A stretch of 59,652 nt of DNA from an uncultured Bacteroidales bacterium (GTDB taxonomy: Bacteria; Bacteroidota; Bacteroidia; Bacteroidales; UBA932): the NCBI GenBank assembly GCA_900316525.1, contig ONDF01000016.1:1-59652 (forward strand). Reading direction: 5' to 3'. The position numbers and the translations under genes were made by a program. Positions 15,673-23,512 of the stretch are shown in pieces. The notes under the pieces are model-generated. The model was not told the DNA's origin, searched no databases, and saw only the letters and a program-made list of their open reading frames with translations. The stretch's first letter is position 1. Every line of letters starts with the position of its first letter.

Positions 15673-16524
15673 GTGGAATTCATTTACAGTACCCAAAATC
15701 CGTCCGTTCCGACGGCCTATTCGCGGCTGGATGCGATGCATACCTCCTGCGAGATCCTGCTGCCGTTCCTGCCGGAGGACGAGGCGCGGGCGCTGGTGGA
15801 TGCCGTATGGGAGCGCGTGCGGGCGGCGGACCGGCGGTATAACCGGTTCCTTCCCGGCAGCGCGCTGGCGGAAGTGAACCGGAAAGCGGCCGGGGAAGCC
15901 GTCCCGGTGGACGAAGAGCTGTTCATGATCCTGCAGCTTTGCGAGACGTTCCGGAAGGCGACTTCCGGGTATTTCGACGTGACGGCGGGGTCGCGGGTCC
16001 CGGACCGCGCCGTGCTGCTGGATGCATCGGCCCATACCGTCCGGTTCTCCCGGCCGGGGATGGGACTGGACCTGGGCGGGTTCGTGAAGGGGTTCGTGCT
16101 GGAGCAGGCCGTGCGGGAGGTTTCCGCCCATGCGGAGAGTGCGCTGCTCTCCTTCGGGGGCAGTTCCGTCGCGGCTGTCGGGCGGCATCCGCTGGATGCG
16201 CCCTGGCCGGTGGCGGTGGCCCACAGCTATTATCCGAACCGGACGGCCCATACCTTCCAGCTGGAAGGCGAGGCCCTGTCCGTGTCCGGCAAGGATCCCC
16301 ACGGACGGGGACATATCATCGACCCGGCAACGGGCAACACGCTGGAGAAGGGAGGCCTGGTCGCCGTGACGGGCCCTTCCGCGATGGTGACGGAAGTCCT
16401 GTCGACGGCCCTCTGGGTCGCTCCGGCCAAGCGGCGCGGCGACATCCTGGCCGCCTTCGACGGCTACCGGGCCTCCGAGGTCCGGTGCCTCACCGACGGG
16501 CAGGCCCTGACTTTGACACTATGA
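15673..16524 (+). CDS. apbE: ApbE-like FAD:protein FMN transferase
   Basis: A 283-residue protein of the ApbE family, which attaches FMN covalently to Ser/Thr of target flavoproteins in the periplasm. Typical blocks are visible: FDVTAGSRV, the LDLGGFVKGFVL motif, LLSFGGSSVAAVG and SGKDPHGRGHIIDPATG, with a late metal-binding TEVLSTALW segment. It starts with GTG at 15673, immediately after the previous stop codon, because no ATG lies nearby. It has no obvious signal peptide or lipobox, unlike many ApbE proteins. Neither the flavinylation target nor the reason for its place among sugar oxidoreductases is evident. Confidence 0.85.
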   Translation: MEFIYSTQNPSVPTAYSRLDAMHTSCEILLPFLPEDEARALVDAVWERVRAADRRYNRFLPGSALAEVNRKAAGEAVPVDEELFMILQLCETFRKATSGYFDVTAGSRVPDRAVLLDASAHTVRFSRPGMGLDLGGFVKGFVLEQAVREVSAHAESALLSFGGSSVAAVGRHPLDAPWPVAVAHSYYPNRTAHTFQLEGEALSVSGKDPHGRGHIIDPATGNTLEKGGLVAVTGPSAMVTEVLSTALWVAPAKRRGDILAAFDGYRASEVRCLTDGQALTLTL

Positions 16525-17804
16525 GTGAGAAAATGACACGCAAGGACTTCCTGTCCAGCCTCGCCTTCGGTGGGGCCACGCTGGCCCTGTTCCCCTGGCT
16601 GTCCGCCTGCTCGGGCGAGCGGCAGCGGGAGGCGGCGGGGGAGAAGGCCCGCCTGGGCATCATCGGCACCGGTTCCCGGGGCCAGTTCCATCTGGTGAAC
16701 CTGCTGCAGGATCCCGCGGCGCAGATCGTCGCCCTGTGCGACGACTTCCCGCCGCACCTGGACGCGGCCTCGGCCCTCTGTCCGTCGGCCAAGCGCTATT
16801 CGGATTACCGGAAACTCCTGGAAGACAAGGAGGTGGACGGCGTCATCATCTGCACGCCGCTGTCGATGCACGCGCAGATGACCATCGACGCCCTCGCCGC
16901 CGGGAAGCACACTTTCTGCGAGAAGGCGATGGCCCATACCCCCGAGCAGCTGAGCGCGATGTTCCGCGCCTGGAAGGAAGGGAACCGCGTCCTGATGGTC
17001 GGCCAGCAGCGGCTGTACGACCCGAAATATGTGCAGGCGATGGAACTGGTGCACAACGGGGCCATCGGCCAGGTCGTGGGCATCCGCAACTACTGGTACC
17101 GCAACAACGACTGGCGGCGGGAAGTGCCCTCGCCGGAGTTCGAACGCCGCATCAACTGGCGCCTCTACGACGAATACTCCCGCGGCCTGATGACCGAACT
17201 GGCCTGCCACCAGCTCCAAAACGGCTCCTGGGCGATGGGCGGGGTCCAGCCCTCCTTCGTCACGGGAACCGGCAGCATCCAGTACTGGAAAGACGGGCGC
17301 GAGGTCTTCGACAACGTCGCCGCCATCTATCAGTATCCGAACGGGGTGCACATGACCTTCGAGTCCATCATCTCCAACAAGCACTTCGGCATGGGCGAGC
17401 AGATCCTCGGCAGCGAGGGCACCATCGACCTCGTGCGCGGGGTCATGTACAGCGAAACGCCCCGCCCGCGCTCCGGCATCCGCCAGCTCCTGGACCAGAT
17501 TGGGCAGGGCATCCTCTCCAACGCCGCTTTCGCCGGTACCTCCTGGGCCACGGAAGAGGCCTCGAAGGATGCAGGCGTACGCTTCGCGGAAAACGTGACG
17601 GTCAATGACGGCGCGAGCTCCGTGGGCGCGGCCGGCGACGGCTCCGTGGAACTGATCCACGCCTTCTGCCTCTCCGTCATCTCCGGCGCCCAGCCCGCCG
17701 GCATCGTGGAAGAAGCCTACTGGTCCACCCTCCTCGCCCTCCTCGGCGACCGCGCCACCCACCTCGCCTCCCGCGTGGACATCCCGCAGGAGATTGTCTG
17801 GTAA
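16521..17804 (+). CDS. Second exported Gfo/Idh/MocA-family oxidoreductase
   Basis: A 427-residue oxidoreductase with a Tat-like leader (TRKDFL) that ends in a lipobox-like LSAC, so it is probably periplasmic and perhaps membrane-anchored. The Rossmann motif is LGIIGTGSRG. The catalytic motif reads CEKAMA instead of EKP, leaving the lysine but not the proline. It overlaps the ApbE gene by ATGA and closes the operon. The two oxidoreductases are only distantly similar and probably act at different steps or on different sugars of a 3-keto pathway. Its stop abuts the convergent gene with no gap. Confidence 0.87.
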   Translation: MSEKMTRKDFLSSLAFGGATLALFPWLSACSGERQREAAGEKARLGIIGTGSRGQFHLVNLLQDPAAQIVALCDDFPPHLDAASALCPSAKRYSDYRKLLEDKEVDGVIICTPLSMHAQMTIDALAAGKHTFCEKAMAHTPEQLSAMFRAWKEGNRVLMVGQQRLYDPKYVQAMELVHNGAIGQVVGIRNYWYRNNDWRREVPSPEFERRINWRLYDEYSRGLMTELACHQLQNGSWAMGGVQPSFVTGTGSIQYWKDGREVFDNVAAIYQYPNGVHMTFESIISNKHFGMGEQILGSEGTIDLVRGVMYSETPRPRSGIRQLLDQIGQGILSNAAFAGTSWATEEASKDAGVRFAENVTVNDGASSVGAAGDGSVELIHAFCLSVISGAQPAGIVEEAYWSTLLALLGDRATHLASRVDIPQEIVW

Positions 17805-18539
17805 TTACCCCAGGAAGCCGCGGAGGGATTCTTCGACGAAGGAGCGGGTGGAGGGGAGGACGATGCGGATGTCGGCGTAGTAGCGGCCGGTGGTGCTGAG
17901 GCCGATGTGGCCGGCGAAGGGGCAGAGGACGTGGTCCGGGTTGAAGGTGTTGTAGGCCGCCCGGTCCTTCATGGGCAGGTAGCCCATCATGCCGTCGCCG
18001 GTGTCGTGGACTTCCATCGCGCCGGTTACCGGATCCACCATGATATAGCCGATCACGCCGCCCAGGTTCTCCCGGGTGCAGTAGCCCTGCAGGCCGGCGA
18101 TGAAGGAGCTCATCGTCTTTTCCGGCAGATTCGGGTCAAAGTCGAAATCATCCAAAAAGCTGAAATCCAGGGCCTTTTCCGTTCCATAGGCGAAGGCGGA
18201 GGGGTGGACGTCGTTCTTTGTCATGCGGGGCGGGGCCGATGCATACCTCGGCTGCGGTTCTTCGGGCTTGCAGCGTTCGTCCAGCTTCCGGGGCCGGTAC
18301 TGCTTCTCTTCCGGGACGATGGTCCGGGGGCCCATCACCGGGGCTGCGGGATGCATCTGGGCCGGTCTCGGGGAGGAGGGCGCGTTCCTTTGGGGATTCA
18401 CCGATTTCTGGTAGACCGATTTCCGGCCGTTCTCCCGGCCGGACTTGGGTTCGTTCCGGTTATAGGAACGGTCGTGGTCGTCGCGGAGAATCAGGAAAAG
18501 CGCGACGGCGGTGAGTATGAGGATCAAGGCGATGATCAT
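17805..18539 (-). CDS. Membrane-anchored protein with C-terminal HIRAN-like domain
   Basis: A 244-residue protein with one N-terminal membrane helix (residues 1-20). It is followed by a disordered, basic, proline-rich linker (about 22-115) and a compact C-terminal domain (about 125-244). The C-terminal pattern (GYIMVDPVTGAMEVHD, GYLPMKD, AAY, CPFAGHI, GRYYADIRIVLP) resembles the HIRAN-like fold that other proteins use for nucleic-acid or partner binding. This is recognition by eye only. It has its own promoter and is monocistronic. The function is unknown. Confidence 0.5.
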   Translation of the reverse strand: MIIALILILTAVALFLILRDDHDRSYNRNEPKSGRENGRKSVYQKSVNPQRNAPSSPRPAQMHPAAPVMGPRTIVPEEKQYRPRKLDERCKPEEPQPRYASAPPRMTKNDVHPSAFAYGTEKALDFSFLDDFDFDPNLPEKTMSSFIAGLQGYCTRENLGGVIGYIMVDPVTGAMEVHDTGDGMMGYLPMKDRAAYNTFNPDHVLCPFAGHIGLSTTGRYYADIRIVLPSTRSFVEESLRGFLG

Positions 18540-18564
18540 GACAGCAAGGGGAATGATGGTCCGT

Positions 18565-18572
18565 CAAATATA
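18565..18572 (-). promoter_or_regulatory. -7 promoter element TATATTTG (minus strand)
   Basis: On the minus strand TATATTTG matches TAnnTTTG and lies 25 bp upstream of the ATG at 18539. Confidence 0.55.
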
Positions 18573-18596
18573 CGGATTATTTCCTGCCGGGGCAAC

Positions 18597-18622
18597 AAAA
18601 AACCGCCCGGTCGGAGGGCGGT
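18597..18622 (-). terminator. Rho-independent terminator of the small lipoprotein gene
   Basis: ACCGCCC and GGGCGGT form a 7-bp GC stem with a 7-nt loop, followed on the minus strand by TTTTTTG. It lies 22 bp after the stop codon at 18644. Confidence 0.88.
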
Positions 18623-18643
18623 TCCTTGTGAAACGGGCGGGAG

Positions 18644-19018
18644 CTAGAGCCCCAGCTCTTCGAAGATGCCTTTCGCGCCTTCGGCGGCGGTGTCGATGGC
18701 GCTCGGGACTTTCTTGAGGAGGGCGTTGATCTGCTTCAGGCCGTCGGCGACGCCGCACTTGAGGGCAGTAGCCGTGTACTTGCCGATGGCGGCGTTGATT
18801 TCTTTCTTGTCCTCGTTGGAAAGCTTGTCGTACTTGTCCACATACTGGTTGACCAGTTTCTCGAACTGGGCGTTGGCTTTTTCCCACTGGGCGGGGGTGA
18901 AATCGGCGCCCTTGTCGGCCACCTTGTCAGCCAGCTGGGTGAACTTTCCCGGGAGGGAGAAGGCGCAGGCCGTCATCAGCACGGCGGCGAGGGCCAGGAA
19001 AAGGATTCTCTTGATCAT
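18644..19018 (-). CDS. Small helical lipoprotein
   Basis: A 124-residue lipoprotein (lipobox AVLMTAC). The mature part is almost entirely amphipathic helix rich in Lys, Ala, Asp and Leu, with no recognised domain. It is followed by its own terminator and is monocistronic. Similar short helical lipoproteins are widespread in Bacteroidales without a known function. Confidence 0.7.
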   Translation of the reverse strand: MIKRILFLALAAVLMTACAFSLPGKFTQLADKVADKGADFTPAQWEKANAQFEKLVNQYVDKYDKLSNEDKKEINAAIGKYTATALKCGVADGLKQINALLKKVPSAIDTAAEGAKGIFEELGL

Positions 19019-19099
19019 AGTACAGTTTTTTAGCGACGGAAGGTCTGCAAAAAGCGTTCCCTTGGCACCCCAAACGGCACGGAAGGCGGTATAACTTGT

Positions 19100-19168
19100 T
19101 TTTAAGTCTTTTTTAAGGTCGGTTAATACCGCATTAAAGAAGGAATAAAGGCGGGCGCGGTAAATTTG
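19100..19168 (+). promoter_or_regulatory. TTAA-box array (site B) with TAnnTTTG promoter of the GH2 operon
   Basis: Four TTAA boxes begin at 19102, 19113, 19123 and 19134 (spacings 11, 10 and 11 bp). The -7 element TAAATTTG is at 19161-19168. Boxes lie 59, 48, 38 and 27 bp upstream of the -7 element, so all fall on one helix face. Three of these distances are identical to site A at 3402-3470, and the first two boxes share TTTTTAAGNCTTTTTTAA with it. There is no clear -33 TTTG. I read this as an activator-binding array. Confidence 0.65.
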
Positions 19169-19185
19169 TACAAAAAGCGCGCACC

Positions 19186-21930
19186 ATGAAACGGACCCTC
19201 CTGCTTCTCCTCGTCGGATTCCACGCCGCCCTCCTCGGGGCCGGCGTCCGGTTCCCGGGCCGCTTCGCCCCCTCCGAGGGGCTGACGAACCGCCTGGAGA
19301 AGCCCTACCGCGACGAAATCTGCCTCAATGGCTCCTGGCAGTTCCAGGCCGGGGCGGAGGACACGGGAAACTGGGAGGCGGTCCGCATCAAGATCCCTTC
19401 ACCGTGGAACGTGAACGGCTTCGCCTGGAACGGCCTGGAAGGGCCCGACCACCGCGATTTCCCGTCCTATCCGGCCGCCTGGACCAGTGTCCGCGAGGCC
19501 TGGATGCAGCGGACGGTCCGGGTCCCGGCCGACTGGGCCGGCGACCGGATCTTCCTGCACTTCGAGGCCGTCGCCGGCAAGGCGCAGGTCTTCGTGAACG
19601 GCGAGAAGGTGGCGGAGAACTTCGACCTGTTCCTCCCGTTCGAGGCCGATGTCACGGGTGTCGTCCGTCCCGGCGAGGAGGCCGATGTCCGCGTGTTCGT
19701 CCAGTCCCAGAAGCTGTTCGAGGACCATACCGGCGTCGGTCGCCGGATCGTCCCGGCCGGGTCGATGTGGGGGTATTACATCGACGGCATCTGGCAGGAC
19801 GTGTACCTCCAGCGCCGCCCGGCGGTGCGCATCGACGACGTATATATCCACCCCCTGGTATCGGAGGGTCTCCTGGAAATCAAGGTCCGATTACGGAATG
19901 ACGGAGCCCGGAATGCTTCCGTCCAGCTCGCGGGCCGGGTTGATGGTTGGTTGAACCGTTCTGGTAAAACGGTGCAGGAGGCCCCCGTACCAGCGTGGGA
20001 ACTGGGAAAGAAGGCGCTGGACATTCCGGCGGTGAAACTCTCGGTCCCCGCCGGAGACACCCTGACGCAGACTCTCCGCGTTCCGGCGGACCTCAAGACC
20101 TGGACCCCGGAGCATCCCGACCTGTACGCCCTCCAGCTCTCGCTGACGCAGGGGAGGAAGACCATCGACAACAAATACGAACGCTTCGGCTGGCGGGAAT
20201 GGACCCTGACGGACGGCATGCTGTGCCTGAACGGGGAGCCGTATCCGCTCCGGGGCGATTCCTGGCATTTCATGGGCATCCCGCAGCTCACCCGCCGCTA
20301 TGCGTGGGCCTGGTACATGGCCATCAAGGGCATGAACGGCAACGCCGTCCGGCCCCATGCGCAGGTCTACCCTCGCTTCTACCTGGACCTGGCCGACGAG
20401 ATGGGCATCTGCGTCCTCGCGGAGACGGCGAACTGGGCCAGCGACGGCGGTCCCGCCCTGGAGAACCCGCAGTTCTGGGAGCACTCCAAGGACCACCTCC
20501 GCCGGATGGTGCTCCGCGACCGGAACCACGCCTCCGTCTTCGGCTGGAGCGTGTCCAACGAGAACAAGCCCGTCATCCTGCACGTCCATCACCGGCCGGA
20601 CCTGATGCCGCTCCAGGAGCAGGCCTGGCGCGACTGGACGGCCATCGTCCGGGAGGCCGACCCGTCCCGGCCCTGGATCTCCTCCGACGGGGAGGAGGAC
20701 GGCTCCGGCATCCTGCCGGTGACCGTGGGCCACTACGGCGACGCCGGGTCGATGCGCGAATGGAAAGCCATCGGCAAGCCCTGGGGCGTGGGCGAGCACA
20801 GCATGGCCTACTACGGCACGCCGGAGGAAGTGTCCAAATACAACGGCGACCGGGCTTACGAGTCCGCCGAAGGGCGGATGGAAGGCCTCGCCTACGAGTG
20901 CTATCACCTGATCAAGTCCATGCGGGAGGCCGGCGCCTCCTACAGCACGGTCTTCAATATGGCGTGGTACGCCCTGAAGCCCCTTCCGCTGGGGAAGAAG
21001 GACCTCACCACGGCCCCTACGCTGGAGGACGGCATCTTCTTCGGCCCGTACGAGGAAGGGGTCCCGGGCGTCCAGCCGGAGCGGCTGGGCCCCTACGGGA
21101 CCACCTTCAACCCCGGCTACGACCCGGCCCTCCCGATGTGGGACCCGTGGCCGCTGTACGACGCGATGCGGGCGGCGAACGCCCCCGAAGGCGCCGCCTG
21201 GTGCCGCTGGGAAGAACAAGACAAGGCAAATCATAAGGTTAAGTTGGTTGATAACGCTGTTCCGGAGCCCTATCAGAGTGTGGTACTGTACGGGGCTCCG
21301 GACGGGCGTGTGGTGCGGATTCTGCGCTCGCAGGGCGTCGTCCTGTCGGACAAGCCGAAGGGACGGACGCTGTACATCGTGGACGCCGCCTCCGGTGCGC
21401 TCCCGCCCGCCGACGGCTCCGATGTCTGGTACTGGGGCATGACCCCGGAAACCGCCGCCGCGTACGGCCTGGACATCGTCCTCACCCCGCTCCGCCGTTC
21501 CTCTTTCCTGCTCGCGCAGCGTTCCTGGACGCGGGGAATGACCAACGCCGATTTCTATTTCTGTGAAGTGCAGCGACAGGATGCCGCGAAATATACCCTC
21601 TCCGGCCCGTTCGTGGAGGAGGGAGAAATCCTCGTGGAGGCCTGCCGGACCGACTGGCGCCGCTGGAACAAGCGGGCGGAGGAGATGAAGACGGCTTCCC
21701 TCCTGCGCAGCGAATACGAATGCACCGCCCCGCTGCCGGTTTTCGTCAAGAACGGGAACCGCTATGTGAGCACCCTGGACGACTTCCTGTCGTCCGAGAA
21801 GGGATGGAACACCCTGCATAAACTGCTGCTGAACGCCGGTATACCCTGCACCGACGTCGCCCCGGCGGACTTCGGCCGGTTCGACGACGGCATCTACCAG
21901 CCCGGCATCCTGACCCGACCCGTCAAATAA
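19186..21930 (+). CDS. Glycoside hydrolase family 2 protein
   Basis: A 914-residue exported enzyme (signal peptide to about residue 20). It has the GH2 order: jelly-roll sugar-binding domain (about 45-220), immunoglobulin-like domain (about 220-345) and TIM barrel (about 345-690). The acid/base Glu459 lies in SVSNEN and a likely nucleophile is Glu537 in GVGEHS. About 200 further C-terminal residues form a region I do not recognise. Beta-galactosidase, beta-mannosidase and beta-glucuronidase are all possible. It is the first gene of a four-gene operon (GH2, SGNH-GH43, GH92, GH31) preceded by TTAA array B. Confidence 0.88.
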   Translation: MKRTLLLLLVGFHAALLGAGVRFPGRFAPSEGLTNRLEKPYRDEICLNGSWQFQAGAEDTGNWEAVRIKIPSPWNVNGFAWNGLEGPDHRDFPSYPAAWTSVREAWMQRTVRVPADWAGDRIFLHFEAVAGKAQVFVNGEKVAENFDLFLPFEADVTGVVRPGEEADVRVFVQSQKLFEDHTGVGRRIVPAGSMWGYYIDGIWQDVYLQRRPAVRIDDVYIHPLVSEGLLEIKVRLRNDGARNASVQLAGRVDGWLNRSGKTVQEAPVPAWELGKKALDIPAVKLSVPAGDTLTQTLRVPADLKTWTPEHPDLYALQLSLTQGRKTIDNKYERFGWREWTLTDGMLCLNGEPYPLRGDSWHFMGIPQLTRRYAWAWYMAIKGMNGNAVRPHAQVYPRFYLDLADEMGICVLAETANWASDGGPALENPQFWEHSKDHLRRMVLRDRNHASVFGWSVSNENKPVILHVHHRPDLMPLQEQAWRDWTAIVREADPSRPWISSDGEEDGSGILPVTVGHYGDAGSMREWKAIGKPWGVGEHSMAYYGTPEEVSKYNGDRAYESAEGRMEGLAYECYHLIKSMREAGASYSTVFNMAWYALKPLPLGKKDLTTAPTLEDGIFFGPYEEGVPGVQPERLGPYGTTFNPGYDPALPMWDPWPLYDAMRAANAPEGAAWCRWEEQDKANHKVKLVDNAVPEPYQSVVLYGAPDGRVVRILRSQGVVLSDKPKGRTLYIVDAASGALPPADGSDVWYWGMTPETAAAYGLDIVLTPLRRSSFLLAQRSWTRGMTNADFYFCEVQRQDAAKYTLSGPFVEEGEILVEACRTDWRRWNKRAEEMKTASLLRSEYECTAPLPVFVKNGNRYVSTLDDFLSSEKGWNTLHKLLLNAGIPCTDVAPADFGRFDDGIYQPGILTRPVK

Positions 21931-21937
21931 CTCGCGT

Positions 21938-23503
21938 ATGAAACGACTGACACTGACCCTGCTCGCCCTCGCCGCCACCCTGGCCCTTTCCGCCCAGGTG
22001 CGGGTGACCTTCGTGGGCGCCAGCATCACCGAGGGGGCCGGCACTTCCGATCCGGCCACCCGGTCCTATCCGGCCCGGACGCAAGCCCTGCTCGGAGACG
22101 CCTGGCACATCGAGAATTACGGCGTCGGCGGCTGCACGATGCTCCGCCATTCGGATTGCCCTTACTGGACGCGTGGACGGCTGGGCGAGGCGTTGACGAG
22201 CCATCCGGACATCGTCCTCATCGACCTGGGCGGCAACGACAGCAAGCCTTGGAACGAACCGGCCATCGACAAGGGAGAACTGGTGGACGACGCCGAGACG
22301 CTGGTGTCCATGTTCCAGGCCCTTCCGTCGCATCCCCGGGTGATCCTGATGACCCCGACCCTGTTCACCAAAGATTCCTACGGTATCTCCGATGGAGTAA
22401 GCCAGAAGAAAGTGTGTCCCGCCCTTTACGAGGCGGCGAAACGCACCGGTTGCGAGGTGCTGGATATGTACCCGGTCCTGCAGGACGCTCCGGAAACGCT
22501 TGCGGGTGACGGCATCCACCCGGACGACCGGGGTGCGGAACTCCTGGCGGAAAAGGTGGCTTGGTACCTGAAGGCCTATCCGGAGAAGCCGGCGGAGTTC
22601 ATGACCATCGACGGGATGGCGGACAATCCCTTCATCACCCACCTGTATACGGCGGACCCTTCCGCCCACGTCTGGGCCGACGGCCGCCTGTACGTGTACG
22701 CCTCCCACGACATAGACCCGCCGCGGGGCTGCGACCTGATGGACCAGTACCATGTGTTCTCCACGGACGACATGGTCCATTGGACGGACCACGGCGAGAT
22801 CCTCAGGGCCTCCGACGTGCCCTGGGGCCGCAAGGAAGGCGGCTTCATGTGGGCGCCGGACGCCGCTTACCGCAACGGAAAGTACTATTTCTATTTCCCG
22901 CACCCGTCCGGGACGCACACCGGCTCCACCTGGAAGATCGGGGTCGCCACCTCCGACAAGCCCGCCTCCGACTTCAAGGTGGGCGGCTACATCAAGGGAA
23001 TGACCTCCTATTACGATCCATGCGTCTTTGTCGATGACGATGGGAAGGCCTACATCTACAACGGAGGCGGCGGCCAGTGCTTCGGCGCGCGCCTGAAGAA
23101 GAACATGACCCAGCTGGCCGGCAAGATGGTGCCGATGGAGGGGCTGGAGGATTTCCACGAGGGCCCCTGGGTCCACAAATACAACGGCAAGTACTACCTG
23201 TCCTATCCGGACAACTACATCGACGCGAATGGAAAACAGTACAACCGGATGCATTATGCGATGTCCGACAGCCCGCTGGGGCCCTGGGAATACAAGGGCA
23301 TCTTCCTGGACGCGACCGACTGCGACACCTCCCACGGCAGCATCGTGGAGTTCAAGGGCCAATGGTACCTGTTCTACCATGGCTGCCAGCTCTCCCAGAT
23401 GGGCAATCTCCGCTCCATCTGCGTGGACCGGCTCTATTACAACGAGGACGGAACCATCCGCAAGGTCCACCAGCGTCATCACAGTTATCTCCCCCGCAAA
23501 TAA
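21938..23503 (+). CDS. SGNH esterase fused to GH43 glycosidase
   Basis: A 521-residue exported bifunctional enzyme (signal peptide to about residue 20). Residues about 22-215 are an SGNH hydrolase: GASITEG (Ser), GGNDSK and DGIHPDD (Asp/His). Residues about 225-510 are a GH43 five-bladed propeller with ADPSAHVW (base Asp), YDPCVF (Asp) and HEGPW (acid Glu). The GH43 half is closely similar to the lipoprotein GH43 at 37394-38389. Together they would deacylate and cleave a decorated arabinosyl-, xylosyl- or similar side chain; specificity is not visible. It lies 7 bp after the GH2 gene. Confidence 0.9.
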   Translation: MKRLTLTLLALAATLALSAQVRVTFVGASITEGAGTSDPATRSYPARTQALLGDAWHIENYGVGGCTMLRHSDCPYWTRGRLGEALTSHPDIVLIDLGGNDSKPWNEPAIDKGELVDDAETLVSMFQALPSHPRVILMTPTLFTKDSYGISDGVSQKKVCPALYEAAKRTGCEVLDMYPVLQDAPETLAGDGIHPDDRGAELLAEKVAWYLKAYPEKPAEFMTIDGMADNPFITHLYTADPSAHVWADGRLYVYASHDIDPPRGCDLMDQYHVFSTDDMVHWTDHGEILRASDVPWGRKEGGFMWAPDAAYRNGKYYFYFPHPSGTHTGSTWKIGVATSDKPASDFKVGGYIKGMTSYYDPCVFVDDDGKAYIYNGGGGQCFGARLKKNMTQLAGKMVPMEGLEDFHEGPWVHKYNGKYYLSYPDNYIDANGKQYNRMHYAMSDSPLGPWEYKGIFLDATDCDTSHGSIVEFKGQWYLFYHGCQLSQMGNLRSICVDRLYYNEDGTIRKVHQRHHSYLPRK

Positions 23504-23512
23504 ACCGTGCCT

